DNA of 39,653 nt, from the IMG/VR virus record IMGVR_UViG_3300020411_000846, positions 1-39,653 of that record. One strand, given 5' to 3'. Below, in pieces: positions 22,392 to 30,572 of this stretch. Positions within the stretch are counted from its first letter, which is position 1. Each line of letters opens with the position of its first letter. A model generated the notes under the pieces. It was given only the letters and a program-made list of their open reading frames with translations, was not told the origin of the DNA and searched no databases. Position numbers and translations under genes: made by a program. The stretch is from a virus.

Positions 22392-23383
22392 TATCCAGTA
22401 ACTAATCCGATTGAGGGAAATTCAGCCCTTGTGCATTGACGTTTTGGCGCTCTTACTCCGGCCATATCGCTTGGTGCCGCTAATTCAAAACTTACAACTT
22501 CTCTGTTTTCTGTTGCTTTCCTGTCTATCTGAAATATTTCTCTAGGATATTCGGCTGTAGGGTCTGGTGTTCCTAGTGGATTAGTTTGTGTCGTGGTACT
22601 TGTAACAATCGTTTCAGTTGTAGTGTTTGGGTTATTCATTGTGATCGTATTACCCATAGCGTTACCGTGTACAGTGCAATAGTATCTCAAATCATTAGGT
22701 GCCGTTGGGTATCCCGGTTGATATGTAACTGTCGCTCCGGAACTCCCGGCAGTACCCGAGTTAGTAGTGAATTGTAAACCACCGGCATCTGATTTAATTC
22801 TTAAAGGGTGGCCACTATTAGAACTATCCTCTTGATTGAAAATATAAGTAGACCCACGTTTCATAGTTAAAGTAGGCTTATTTACACCATTTAAAAGAAA
22901 TATATTAATACCACCGACATTTGCAACCGTTACCGTATAAGTTATTGTTTCCGCGTCGGCAGGGTCGGCTATCGTTTGTGTTGATGTACTAGTGGTCGTA
23001 ACTGGTTTAAAGTTAACAGCGTCTAGAAATCTTGCCTGTGTTCTGATTCTTGTAAAAGTAGCCCCAGTTAAATCATTACCGACTGTGGTTCCGTTTACAT
23101 TTAAAAGTATTGCTGAAATAGTTCCCAAAGCGTTGCTGATTGTCACGGTAGGCCGTGGAATCTGGCCGCGCTTGTATGCAAACCCCTCCGCCTCAATCGG
23201 AAATCTTAAATACTCATTTCCGGCCCAAACTATTTTTCCATTTGCATCTAGATTAGAACCCGCGTGAAATCTGTAAGTTGTTGCAGAACCATGAAGCGTT
23301 GCGTCAGTCGTTATTGTAAACAATTCAATAACAGCACTTGGATTAACTTTCTGTAAATCGCTAACAATACCCGCTGTACTCAA
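22391..23383 (-). CDS. L: Minor tail protein L-like with inserted cupredoxin-like domain, 330 aa
   Basis: Residues 1-125 and 268-330 match lambda gpL ('[20 protein letters not shown]', 'ISAILLNVN', then '[20 protein letters not shown]'). Between them lies an extra domain (about 146-248) that looks like a cupredoxin: '[17 protein letters not shown]', a Gly/Ser loop, and '[11 protein letters not shown]'. Candidate copper ligands are His192, Cys236, His239 and Met243. The protein ends soon after 'KRQCTRAEF', so the cysteine-rich Fe-S C-terminus of lambda gpL is missing. TTG 23383 overlaps the M stop and has GGGAGG upstream. Confidence 0.85.
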   Translation of the reverse strand: MSTAGIVSDLQKVNPSAVIELFTITTDATLHGSATTYRFHAGSNLDANGKIVWAGNEYLRFPIEAEGFAYKRGQIPRPTVTISNALGTISAILLNVNGTTVGNDLTGATFTRIRTQARFLDAVNFKPVTTTSTSTQTIADPADAETITYTVTVANVGGINIFLLNGVNKPTLTMKRGSTYIFNQEDSSNSGHPLRIKSDAGGLQFTTNSGTAGSSGATVTYQPGYPTAPNDLRYYCTVHGNAMGNTITMNNPNTTTETIVTSTTTQTNPLGTPDPTAEYPREIFQIDRKATENREVVSFELAAPSDMAGVRAPKRQCTRAEFPSIGLVTG

Positions 23384-23727
23384 GGCTCAAATACCTCCCT
23401 AAATGTTGTATTAATTCTTGCTCTGTTTAGATAAGTAATTGTTTTTGTCCAACTATCACAAACAAATTTCTGGCTTGATGATTCTCCCGGTGCTGTGAAA
23501 TCAAAACTTTCATTATCATTTGCCCTAGCGTCCAAGAAAGTTTCTATGGTGTCTGAATCTGTTTCGCTAACTTCAAAAATTAAAGTATAAATTTTGGGAT
23601 TTTTATGTTCTGCAAGACCAAAAGTAACCCTATGCTCGTAACCATCAGCAAAAGAAATAACCTTTTTTACAGGAGAACTGCGTTTAAGAACTCCGTAAAT
23701 TGGATTGATCGAGGGAAAAGTAGCCAT
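23380..23727 (-). CDS. M: Minor tail protein M-like, 115 aa
   Basis: The sequence has the lambda gpM pattern: 'VISFADGYEHRVTFGL' (about 23-38), 'WTKTITYLNRARINTTFREV' near the end and a length close to the lambda protein (109 aa). It forms part of the tail tip ring below the tape measure. It overlaps both the tape-measure gene (1 base) and L (4 bases). Confidence 0.85.
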   Translation of the reverse strand: MATFPSINPIYGVLKRSSPVKKVISFADGYEHRVTFGLAEHKNPKIYTLIFEVSETDSDTIETFLDARANDNESFDFTAPGESSSQKFVCDSWTKTITYLNRARINTTFREVFEP

Positions 23728-25790
23728 TATGCTAATAAGCCTCCGGGTCTTTGCTGTCTAATTAGTTCTGATTGTATAGCAGATGCTAGAACCCTGCCAA
23801 AGTCTCCGGCTTTTTGGTCGTCTCCTTGTACATTTGACCCGCTTGCATCTACGTTAACAACGATACTTGTACCACCTCCGATATTTGGGCTTATCATTCC
23901 GCTAGAACTTGGTGTAAATATTTCAGGGCCTCTTTCTCCAACTAAATAACTAGAACCTCTTAAAGCCGCTCCACCATTAGCGTTACGCCCACTTATACTA
24001 AAGAACTCCCCAATACCACCGCCTAAGCTCCCGAGGAACGCGTTAACACCATATTGAATCAAAGACCTCTGTATCTGTCCAAAGACTGCTGAGGCCACTT
24101 CTCCAAGCGTTCTAGTGCCATTTATTGCACCTTGTATCGCGTCTACCATTCCAGTTCTTATAGAAGTTCCAATATCTCCATATAATTTTGCTAGTTCAGA
24201 AACTTGATCGTATTCTGTTCCATTAGCGGCTAGTATTTGCTCCATTAGTGTTTTTCTTTCCTCTACTTCTTTGGTTATTTTTTCATTAGCCGCGCTTGAA
24301 CCTTCCTCAATCGCAAGTATTTCAGCCTCTTTTTCAGCAATTAATTTTTTGGTGTCTTGAATAAAAAATAATAATTGATTCAAGTCCCCTACATTTGCAG
24401 AATCGCTTTTGATTCTGCTTGCTTGTCTCTCTACTTTTGCAATTAAGGTTTCTACTTTTTCTAATTCTGCTATCGAGGTTGCATTTGAAATAGTTGGTGT
24501 AGCTAATTCAACTGCACTTTGTAAACGTCCAATACCTTGTTTTTCTAATCCAAAAGTTGTTAAATTTTCTTGGCCGATACCGAGTAAATCGTTTAAAGGA
24601 TTACTTATAGCGGCAAGTTTAGAAAAAGTTATGTCTGAACCGGCTTTAGCTAGCTCTTGATAAGACGCACCGACTTGTAAATCCCTCATAAGGGTAATAG
24701 CTTCAGATGCTTTTTGTACGATGTCATTCACCGTACCTAAAATACCTTTAAGCGCGGGGCCTAAAACTTCATCTAAGGCACGAACTAGATTACCTATTGT
24801 TCTTGTCAGGTTTGAAAACTGTTGAGACAAAGTACCCTGAAACTCATTCGTTGCATCTAGTGCCACACCCGAAGCATCACTTTGATTAATTAAGTTTTGA
24901 TTAAATTTGACAAGGTCATCATTAATTAAAGGAAATACAGCCTTCATAGCTTCCACACTTCCAAAAAGTTTTGCTAATTGGTCAGTAGTTGCGTTTGAAT
25001 TTGCAATATCTTCTAAAATTCCTCCAAAACCTTTCGATTCAAGTGCGGCCGCATTAAATTCAATCCCTAATTTTTTGGCTATTTTCTCAGCTTCCCCGGT
25101 AGGTTTTAAAATTGAAACTATTGCTTGGTTTAATCCTGTGAAAGTTTGTTCTACTGGTACACCTTGCGCAGTTATCGTTGCTATCGCCGCATTTAATTCG
25201 TCAATGCTTATACCGGCTGATTTCGCTGTAGGTGCGATTCTACCTATCTGCCTTGCATATTGGTCGACAATAATTTTACCGTCATTTTGTGTTTGTATAA
25301 ATCCATCTACAATTTTTGTGGCTTTATCTGCCTCCAAACCATAAGCGTTCAAAACACTCGTTACAGCGTCAGATACCGTCCCTAAATCTGACATACCACC
25401 AATAGCACCTTTAGCTGAAGCCTCTAAAACTTTTGTGGCATCTGCGGCATCTGTAAAACCCGCTGAGGCAACGTCATAACTAGCGGCTAATAATTCTGTC
25501 TGTGAAAATGCACCCTCCAAACTTCCACTAAGTTGTAATAAATTATTTGATAATTCTTTAACGTCAACCCCTAAAGTTTTTACCGCTACTGTTGCCCTTT
25601 CTGCTTCATTAAAACCTTTGAAATAATTTCTGACACTTCCCGCTATCAATAAACCGGCAGACAAAAACCCAAACGCCTGACGTAAACCGACAACCGATTT
25701 TGTTAATTGTTGTGATGCTCCTTGAGCCTGACGTAATCCACGAACTGCCTGTTGTGAATTGACTCTCAGGTCAATATTTGAAATAGCCAC
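23727..25790 (-). CDS. Tape measure protein, 687 aa
   Basis: The tape measure sets tail length and passes through the tail at DNA ejection. It has a coiled N-terminus ('SQQAVRGLRQAQGASQQLTK'), a hydrophobic helix ('AFGFLSAGLLIAGSVRNYF', about 39-57) and a TP901-type domain (about 60-300; 'AYDVASAGFTDAADATKVLE'-like segment). The C-terminus is Gly/Ser-rich. At 687 aa a relatively short tail is expected (about 0.15 nm per residue gives roughly 100 nm). The start is GTG 25790, 10 bases after the gpGT stop. Confidence 0.9.
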   Translation of the reverse strand: MAISNIDLRVNSQQAVRGLRQAQGASQQLTKSVVGLRQAFGFLSAGLLIAGSVRNYFKGFNEAERATVAVKTLGVDVKELSNNLLQLSGSLEGAFSQTELLAASYDVASAGFTDAADATKVLEASAKGAIGGMSDLGTVSDAVTSVLNAYGLEADKATKIVDGFIQTQNDGKIIVDQYARQIGRIAPTAKSAGISIDELNAAIATITAQGVPVEQTFTGLNQAIVSILKPTGEAEKIAKKLGIEFNAAALESKGFGGILEDIANSNATTDQLAKLFGSVEAMKAVFPLINDDLVKFNQNLINQSDASGVALDATNEFQGTLSQQFSNLTRTIGNLVRALDEVLGPALKGILGTVNDIVQKASEAITLMRDLQVGASYQELAKAGSDITFSKLAAISNPLNDLLGIGQENLTTFGLEKQGIGRLQSAVELATPTISNATSIAELEKVETLIAKVERQASRIKSDSANVGDLNQLLFFIQDTKKLIAEKEAEILAIEEGSSAANEKITKEVEERKTLMEQILAANGTEYDQVSELAKLYGDIGTSIRTGMVDAIQGAINGTRTLGEVASAVFGQIQRSLIQYGVNAFLGSLGGGIGEFFSISGRNANGGAALRGSSYLVGERGPEIFTPSSSGMISPNIGGGTSIVVNVDASGSNVQGDDQKAGDFGRVLASAIQSELIRQQRPGGLLA

Positions 25791-25799
25791 AAAGTTTTC

Positions 25800-26332
25800 C
25801 TATCGAGTGCGAGACTTTGATTCCTCAATGTACCGTTTTTCCCTTTCGGACTTCAATTCAAAATAAGCGGCATAGAACATAAATTCTTTGTCTGTTATTC
25901 GTTGTCGAAGTTCTCCTACGGTTATTCCTAGCTCGCAAGATAAGAAAAACTCAAAATTGAGCCAACTATCTTGCTCTAGGCGTTTTTTGCTTCGCCCAAC
26001 TCTGGGGCAGGGTCCATTCCGAACAAGAATAATTCAAGTTCGTTTAATACCTTTTCTGGTAGCTCGCGTTGTAGTTTTGGTGCATCGGCTAAAGCGAAAG
26101 CCTTTGACCCATCTTCCAACTCGGCCAACATACAAAGTATCCGGGTACTGATCGCTAACGCGTCTGTGCTATTGGTAGCTGAGTTTGCCGCGATTCTGTC
26201 TGACCTTGTAAGTGGTCTGAAATATAAGTCGATCACTTTTTTACCGGCTTCATTTTTCAATTCAAACTTTCGTCTTTCTTGAATATTGAACTCAGTAGTT
26301 AAAAGGTCAACGGTGCGAGGATTTGTAGACAT
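25800..26332 (-). CDS. Tail assembly chaperone gpGT, -1 frameshift product
   Basis: Ribosomes slipping back one base at A AAA AAC (25988-25982) continue in the -1 frame to TAG 25800. This adds 60 residues ('RLEQDSWLNFEFF...', with 'LRQRITDKEFMFYAAYFELK' and ending 'SKSRTR') to about 117 residues of gpG. The added part looks like a real protein, fills the gap before the tape-measure gene, and corresponds to lambda gpT. In lambda, G and GT in a fixed ratio coat the tape measure during tail assembly. Confidence 0.85.
25976..26332 (-). CDS. G: Tail assembly chaperone gpG-like, 118 aa
   Basis: This zero-frame product ends at TAG 25976. It has 'KFELKNEAGKKVIDLYFRPL' (about 22-41) and a helical rest, with the usual size for gpG (140 aa in lambda). 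It lies between the major tail protein and tape-measure genes, as expected. Its last codons hold the slippery heptamer used to make gpGT. Confidence 0.85.
   Translation of the reverse strand: MSTNPRTVDLLTTEFNIQERRKFELKNEAGKKVIDLYFRPLTRSDRIAANSATNSTDALAISTRILCMLAELEDGSKAFALADAPKLQRELPEKVLNELELFLFGMDPAPELGEAKNA
25982..25988 (-). promoter_or_regulatory. Slippery heptamer A AAA AAC (-1 frameshift site)
   Basis: In the gpG frame the codons are GCA AAA AAC GCC TAG, giving the canonical X XXY YYZ heptamer A AAA AAC two codons before the stop. The -1 frame is open for 60 codons. A short inverted repeat (CTCAA..TTGAG) follows about 20 bases downstream, but I see no strong stimulatory stem. Confidence 0.85.
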
Positions 26333-26335
26333 AAA

Positions 26336-26752
26336 TTAAACAGCAAGTGTAACAGCACCATTGGCGGTAAAGTTAACGGTAATAACTTCTAAATCGCCAA
26401 CAGCGGCGCCCATATCAGCAGAGGTAACAATACCAGAAAAAGTGACTTTTTTTGTGCCTGAAGTGTCGAGGAACAATTCAAACTGAGCGTCCCCGGCATC
26501 TTCTGCAACAATAACATCATCAATTAAATTTTCTGTTTCGTTGCCTGATGCGGCGGTATATAGAAGCTCAACGCTCCCGGTAGCGGAAATCAATCCACCA
26601 ACATATGCCCTAGAAGTGTCACCGTGATCGGTACATTCTAAGATTTCTTTGTTTATGGTAAGTGACCAGTTCCTAGTACTAACAATGGCTTCAGTTGTAC
26701 CTGAGCCATTTTTAAACTTAACTGATCCTTCTTCTCCACGGTAAAAAGCCAT
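26336..26752 (-). CDS. Major tail (tube) protein, 138 aa
   Basis: The protein builds the tail tube. The sequence is beta-rich and fits the phage tail-tube family: 'NWSLTINKEILECTDHGDTS' (about 27-46), 'SATGSVELLYTAA' and 'TFSGIVTSADMGAAVGDLEV' (about 103-122). It lies just before the chaperone pair, as in lambda. A strong hairpin ends the transcript region just upstream (26784-26806). Confidence 0.88.
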   Translation of the reverse strand: MAFYRGEEGSVKFKNGSGTTEAIVSTRNWSLTINKEILECTDHGDTSRAYVGGLISATGSVELLYTAASGNETENLIDDVIVAEDAGDAQFELFLDTSGTKKVTFSGIVTSADMGAAVGDLEVITVNFTANGAVTLAV

Positions 26753-26783
26753 GATTTTAAAAAAGGGGTTAGTTAGCTATATA

Positions 26784-26806
26784 TTAACTCTTGCTAGAAG
26801 AGTTAA
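26784..26806. repeat. Perfect 9-bp hairpin at the 3' end of a small gene
   Basis: TTAACTCTT (26784-26792), loop GCTAG, AAGAGTTAA (26798-26806). On the leftward transcript the stem includes the stop codon of the 49-aa gene and lies 32 bases before the major tail protein start. There is no T-run after it, so RNA processing, mRNA stabilisation or partial attenuation is more likely than termination. It could raise tail-tube mRNA relative to upstream genes. Confidence 0.6.
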
Positions 26807-26933
26807 CAGTAGCTGATTTCGTTTTTTGCTGTGATCGCTGATATGATTCACAGCGGGGGTCCCATAATGCGGGGTTACGCTTGCCTTTTACCTTTTCGAT
26901 AATGTCAAGCATTTCTTCAGTAATTTCGGTCAT
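26784..26933 (-). CDS. Small protein, 49 aa, between tail genes
   Basis: The ATG overlaps the stop of the tail terminator gene (ATGA). The 49-aa product begins 'MTEITEEMLDIIEKVKGKRN' and ends in a Ser/Lys-rich tail, with 'PALWDPRCESYQ' in the middle. The tight coupling supports a real gene. Small proteins at this position are known in several siphoviruses without assigned function. Confidence 0.6.
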   Translation of the reverse strand: MTEITEEMLDIIEKVKGKRNPALWDPRCESYQRSQQKTKSATVNSSSKS

Positions 26934-27355
26934 AAGTCCTCGTATGCTTCAAAGGTCATTCTAAGTTGTGTTTGGAAAAAACCTTCGGGTTCTGGGTTTG
27001 CAACTGGGGTGGGGCCGTTAACAGGGTCAAAGACCACACCCGAAACGACCTGTCGGTTGTACAAGTCGCGAATACGTTTTCCAATTACATAATTAGCTCC
27101 CGCGCCAACGCTTTGTCCAGTAAATATATTGATTGTAACAGCACCCACAACTTTGTTACTGCTATCGCTAGTACCGCCAAGACTTAGATATTCCCCCTCT
27201 CCAAAACTAAACAGACATTGCACAAAGGAATCTCCGGGCGTAGGCGTGTAACTTTGGTTATAAAAAACTACCGGGACGGCGGGGCTATTCGCAAGTTCTG
27301 TGTTTAGCCTTCCTTCTATAACGCTTCTAACTGTATTTAAATCTATTGCGGCCAT
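26930..27355 (-). CDS. Tail terminator (gpU)-like protein, 141 aa
   Basis: The start at ATG 27355 ('MAAIDLNTVRSVIEGRLNTE') has GAGGAG 7 bases upstream and overlaps the previous stop; the longer frame is not supported. The protein has the DUF4128/gpU-like layout: N-terminal helix, beta sheet with 'FVQCLFSFGEGEYLSLGG', 'VVGAVTINIFTG' and a C-terminal 'TQLRMTFEAYEDL'. It caps the tail tube at its upper end. Confidence 0.75.
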   Translation of the reverse strand: MAAIDLNTVRSVIEGRLNTELANSPAVPVVFYNQSYTPTPGDSFVQCLFSFGEGEYLSLGGTSDSSNKVVGAVTINIFTGQSVGAGANYVIGKRIRDLYNRQVVSGVVFDPVNGPTPVANPEPEGFFQTQLRMTFEAYEDL

Positions 27356-27804
27356 TAAGTTCTCCTCAATATTTTTTGGTATTCCTGTACCGACCAATCC
27401 TCAAGTTCTTTTGCAATCTTATCCACCCACGGCCCAGATTGTTGGTCACTACCTGTCCTCCCGATAGCCTTCCATGAAGCGGGTACGCCCTGACCAGTTC
27501 CAGAAAGAGCCTCAGCGTACGGTAAATTATTGTGTATGTGATAAACGTTCCCAATCTTTTCTGCAAACCCTGCGGGATAATTAGAACCTCTTGGGGGTAT
27601 ATCTCCTGTTCTAAAAGGCCCATCAATATTTGGCTTGCCGTCGGGTGCGTTCTCTCCAATTTGCCAATCAGATTTAAACCTACCAGTATCTACCGGGCTA
27701 CCTAGTTTTGCCCTTGCATCTGCCTCCAAAACAACAGCCCTGAGAAGTTGGTTTATTTGAAACTCCATGTGTCCACCTATTCTTTCTGGGGGTATAATCA
27801 TCAT
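27355..27804 (-). CDS. HK97 gp10-like neck/tail completion protein, 149 aa
   Basis: The body shows 'GSPVDTGRFKSDWQI' (about 37-51) and 'NLPYAEALSGTG' (about 94-105), which match the HK97-gp10/gpZ-like family that joins head and tail. A second ATG at 27768 is possible. It overlaps its neighbours at both ends, consistent with the connector gene cluster. Confidence 0.8.
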   Translation of the reverse strand: MMIIPPERIGGHMEFQINQLLRAVVLEADARAKLGSPVDTGRFKSDWQIGENAPDGKPNIDGPFRTGDIPPRGSNYPAGFAEKIGNVYHIHNNLPYAEALSGTGQGVPASWKAIGRTGSDQQSGPWVDKIAKELEDWSVQEYQKILRRT

Positions 27805-28166
27805 GTTCTTAAATAAAGCTCATAGGATAAAACACTAGCACCACTACGGTATGTCTTGATTCGGACGATTTGATGCACCTTGCTGTCTATTACAACACGA
27901 TCTTTCGTTGAAGGGGTGTAAGCCAAAGAGTCAGCCGCAACAGTACATTTTAGGTCTGCGGCTTGTACAAGGTCATTGACTTCTCTATCGTTTACATCTT
28001 GCAAAACGCCTTTTACAACAGTATCGGCGGTTGTTTCGCTAATAACTCCTGTGGAAGTGTTGTAACTCCCCGGTGTTACTCTTCTTACCGTCACGCTTGT
28101 ACCAACGCCCGGTATTTCCGCAACTTTGTCGATTACTTTTTGTATAGCTTTTGCAAATGACGGCAT
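27801..28166 (-). CDS. Head closure / head-tail joining protein, 121 aa
   Basis: The sequence 'IPGVGTSVTVRRVTPGSYNT' (about 18-37), followed by 'VKGVLQDVNDREVNDLVQAA' and a beta C-terminus ('DRVVIDSKVHQIVRIKTYRS'), fits the head-closure protein family (SPP1 gp16/lambda FII-like). It lies between the connector and neck genes. It plugs or adapts the portal for tail docking. Confidence 0.75.
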   Translation of the reverse strand: MPSFAKAIQKVIDKVAEIPGVGTSVTVRRVTPGSYNTSTGVISETTADTVVKGVLQDVNDREVNDLVQAADLKCTVAADSLAYTPSTKDRVVIDSKVHQIVRIKTYRSGASVLSYELYLRT

Positions 28167-28387
28167 TACACTAAATAAGCAATAACGGTTCCGCTGTCTA
28201 GCTTCACGCTAGTAATGATTCCCTCGATTGCTGTATTTGATTTGAACTGTAGCCCAGTTAAATCACCTGTGATGTTTTCAGCTACCAAAGTATTAATAAC
28301 TGAATCTTGCAATGCTTTGATGCAACCGAAACGGCCTGTGTGTGCGGCTGTATCGTTGATAATTTTGGCGGCGGGATAGTAGCCCAT
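28166..28387 (-). CDS. Small structural protein, 73 aa
   Basis: A 73-aa protein ('MGYYPAAKIINDTAAHTGRF...', later 'NTAIEGIITSVKLDSGTVIA') with a compact beta pattern. It lies between the connector genes and shares stop/start bases with the next gene. It may be a minor virion protein, similar to short proteins that I recall from marine phages. No assigned function. Confidence 0.65.
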   Translation of the reverse strand: MGYYPAAKIINDTAAHTGRFGCIKALQDSVINTLVAENITGDLTGLQFKSNTAIEGIITSVKLDSGTVIAYLV

Positions 28388-28391
28388 TAAA

Positions 28392-28952
28392 TTAACTCCT
28401 TTTTAGTGAAATGTTACCCGGTCCGCTGATTCGCAGACCAGTAAAGTACCGTTCAAAAAGCGGCGGCACTCTATCAGCGCCTACAGCGCCGTACTTATCT
28501 GGTTCAACGGCAACACCGCCTACACCAACTCTTTTATAATCCTCTAAACCTGACAATCCTAGACCGTCTTTGTTGTTATTAAGATATACCGCCAGTATCA
28601 CTTCTGCTCTTTTAACTTGATCTGGTATTTCTGTATCGGTGTAATAATCTGTTGTGACCCGGTAAGGGAAACCAGTTGTATAGGTGCTTGTAAAAGTGTC
28701 TGGCTTTCTAACTCCTGTTCTTGGCCATTGAAGCGCTTGTGTGTCTGAAGCTCTAGCGCCCAAAAATCTTTCGCGGTCAATCCGCTGTGTTGCTGTATAT
28801 AAAGCCCTATTTTTTTGATCTGTTGTAGCACTAGCCCAAGCCGCTACGTCATCATCTTCAACTAAACCGTCCACAATGGCTTGTGCATCAGCCAAAGTTA
28901 GATAGCTATTTGCTGACGCGCTTCCCGCTGTTGCTGTTATGCTTATTGCCAT
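28392..28952 (-). CDS. Head-tail connector (DnaT-like) adaptor, 186 aa
   Basis: The protein begins 'ATAGSASANSYLTLADAQAI' (about 7-26), then has 'RALYTATQRIDRERFLGARA' and 'ALQWPRTGV', and ends 'VPPLFERYFTGLRI'. This matches the DnaT-like family (PF20557 by recall) found after capsid genes in many siphoviruses, where it acts as a head-tail adaptor despite the name. It is coupled to a small basic gene upstream. Confidence 0.8.
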   Translation of the reverse strand: MAISITATAGSASANSYLTLADAQAIVDGLVEDDDVAAWASATTDQKNRALYTATQRIDRERFLGARASDTQALQWPRTGVRKPDTFTSTYTTGFPYRVTTDYYTDTEIPDQVKRAEVILAVYLNNNKDGLGLSGLEDYKRVGVGGVAVEPDKYGAVGADRVPPLFERYFTGLRISGPGNISLKRS

Positions 28953-29052
28953 TTACTTGTGATGATTTGATCTTTTTTTTGGGTTTTGGGGGAACTGAGG
29001 CCACTTTTGCGGCCTCCTGTTCTCTTAAACGCCTAAATGCGAATATTCCCAT
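28906..29052 (-). CDS. Small basic protein, 48 aa, after capsid decoration gene
   Basis: ATG 29052 overlaps the stop of the upstream gene (TAATG). The product opens 'MGIFAFRRLREQEAAKV', followed by a Lys/Pro segment ('PPKPKKKIKSS'). Short proteins with an 'FAFRR.RE' opening are frequent at this position in siphovirus genomes. It overlaps the connector gene by 47 bases in another frame. Function unknown. Confidence 0.6.
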   Translation of the reverse strand: MGIFAFRRLREQEAAKVASVPPKPKKKIKSSQVNGNKHNSNSGKRVSK

Positions 29053-29417
29053 TAACCGGCTTTTAGTATCTGGTAGTTTAGTACGATTGCCTCGCCTAAA
29101 GAACCCGCAGAAACATTAGCTACTGTGATCGCGAAAGACCCTGCGGCTATTGAGTTTGCTTGTACCAAATATGACCCGGCTGTACCGGCGCTTGCGTGGT
29201 TAACCACAACTACATCACTTGCAGTACATTCAGAGTTTGTAACTGTGAAAGATACTTCAGCGGCGGCGGCTAGTGCCGCGTCAGCCATTGTTATAACTCC
29301 TGCAACTTTGTTTAAAGTTACACCAGTTGCTTTGTTTGTGGCCTGAGTAACAGAACCTGTCTGGTCAGAACCTACACCGAGAGCAGACCCGGCTGTTGCT
29401 TCAAATACTGATGGCAT
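29052..29417 (-). CDS. Capsid decoration-type protein, 121 aa
   Basis: An Ala/Val/Thr-rich beta protein with 'GSVTQATNKATGVTLNKVAG' (about 21-40) and 'SFTVTNSECTASDVVVVNHA'. It lies 12 bases after the capsid gene and resembles small head proteins that decorate the shell or form fibres on it. High expression is likely because it shares the capsid promoter. Confidence 0.75.
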   Translation of the reverse strand: MPSVFEATAGSALGVGSDQTGSVTQATNKATGVTLNKVAGVITMADAALAAAAEVSFTVTNSECTASDVVVVNHASAGTAGSYLVQANSIAAGSFAITVANVSAGSLGEAIVLNYQILKAG

Positions 29418-29429
29418 AATTAGTTACCT

Positions 29430-30461
29430 CTAGTCTTGAGTAGATACGTTAGTAGCTCTAACGATACCGATGTTCTTTGTCTCGTAAACTTTCGACCAAT
29501 TAGCTACGGTTGCTAGAACTGTTCTATTTGGGTTTGTTGTTGTAACAGCCCATTTAGACCCTACTGGGTGGTAGCAGTAATGAAGGTCAACAGCCATTGC
29601 GTCAGACTTAGCCAAGATGTCTCTGTCTGTCTCAGTTGTTAGACCCGCTTGCTCGCCACTTGCTACAGCGCCGGGTGTAAAGAAATATGTTGAATACTCA
29701 GTAGATGCACCAGAGCCAGTTGTTGAAACATCATCTGACACGATCACGCGTAAACCGCAATAAGTTGGAACTGTATCGTTTCCACCACCGTATGCAGGGG
29801 CAATAGTACCACCAGATGCAGTTGCAGAACCGCCGTTTCCGTCACTTGCAAGAACATAGTCAACCATTTTTCTCTCAACGAGATCATAGTAGACCTTGCT
29901 ATGCATACAAACTACTGAAAGTTTGTCACCCTGATCTCCAAGGATTGATCTAGCTTTGGCAACGTGCTTTGGACTAAGTCCTGTTGGTGTGTCGCCACTC
30001 TCAGAGTCGATACATAGATCAAAGAAAGCTGAGTTAGAATCGTTTGCATTTATAGAACCAAATACACCGTCTAGACAAGCTAAAAGGTCTTTCTGTCTTT
30101 GGTTAGCAATATATGCACCGATCTTTTGACCAATCGCGGCCATTGGGTCGGAACCCGCCGCAAGTGCGGCTAAATCTCTTGATTCAAATGCACGGCCTCT
30201 ATGTAGGATTACCCCAACTTGCTTGTCAGTTGTAATCTTGCCGGGTGTTAAAGAACTTGAATCAGATAAAACCTCAAAATCTCCACTCAAGTTTGCAGAG
30301 AAGAAAGGCACATTTATTAGATCACCGCCCTCAGTAGCGTTTAATTCAGCCATCGGTTGAACAACACCGCTTGCAAGGAAAGAATCCCTTTGTGTGGTCT
30401 GTTCTATGACGTACGGCGTAAACACCTCTGGGATGATCATGTCACTACGGAGAGTAGCCAT
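29430..30461 (-). CDS. Major capsid protein, 343 aa
   Basis: The sequence starts 'MATLRSDMIIPEVFTPYVIE', with 'GDLINVPFFSANLSGDFEVL' (about 45-65), 'HRGRAFESRDLAALAAGSDP' and 'VVCMHSKVYYDLVERKMVDY'. This is typical of HK97-fold capsid proteins of marine siphoviruses. There is no N-terminal protease domain, and a separate scaffold gene lies upstream. A probable promoter and a hairpin leader precede it. Confidence 0.9.
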   Translation of the reverse strand: MATLRSDMIIPEVFTPYVIEQTTQRDSFLASGVVQPMAELNATEGGDLINVPFFSANLSGDFEVLSDSSSLTPGKITTDKQVGVILHRGRAFESRDLAALAAGSDPMAAIGQKIGAYIANQRQKDLLACLDGVFGSINANDSNSAFFDLCIDSESGDTPTGLSPKHVAKARSILGDQGDKLSVVCMHSKVYYDLVERKMVDYVLASDGNGGSATASGGTIAPAYGGGNDTVPTYCGLRVIVSDDVSTTGSGASTEYSTYFFTPGAVASGEQAGLTTETDRDILAKSDAMAVDLHYCYHPVGSKWAVTTTNPNRTVLATVANWSKVYETKNIGIVRATNVSTQD

Positions 30462-30501
30462 TGAAAATCTTGTGATAAAGTGTACGATTTTTGCGGGCGC
30501 A

Positions 30502-30513
30502 ACCCTACAGGGT
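30502..30513 (-). other. Hairpin in the capsid mRNA leader
   Basis: ACCCT-AC-AGGGT forms a 5-bp stem, flanked by two GCGC segments that can extend it. The 9-bp direct repeat GGCGCAACC also occurs twice here (about 30497-30505 and 30516-30524). It lies between the predicted transcript start and the capsid ATG, so it may stabilise the mRNA. Confidence 0.4.
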
Positions 30514-30540
30514 CCGGCGCAACCTTTCCCTAGTTACGAT

Positions 30541-30569
30541 CTATAATAACCAAAAATCTACAAAATCAA
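30541..30569 (-). promoter_or_regulatory. Putative leftward promoter for the capsid gene
   Basis: On the minus strand: -35 TTGATT (30569-30564), a 17-base spacer, -10 TTATAG (30546-30541), or TATAGA with an 18-base spacer. It lies in the 111-base gap between scaffold and capsid genes, the largest gap in the structural block. It would let capsid be made in excess over upstream genes. Confidence 0.45.
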
Positions 30570-30572
30570 CAA

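Noticed and set aside
24907-25344. Rightward 145-codon frame
   Set aside because: It is antisense to the tape-measure gene. Biased codon use there keeps the opposite frame open; no motifs are visible.
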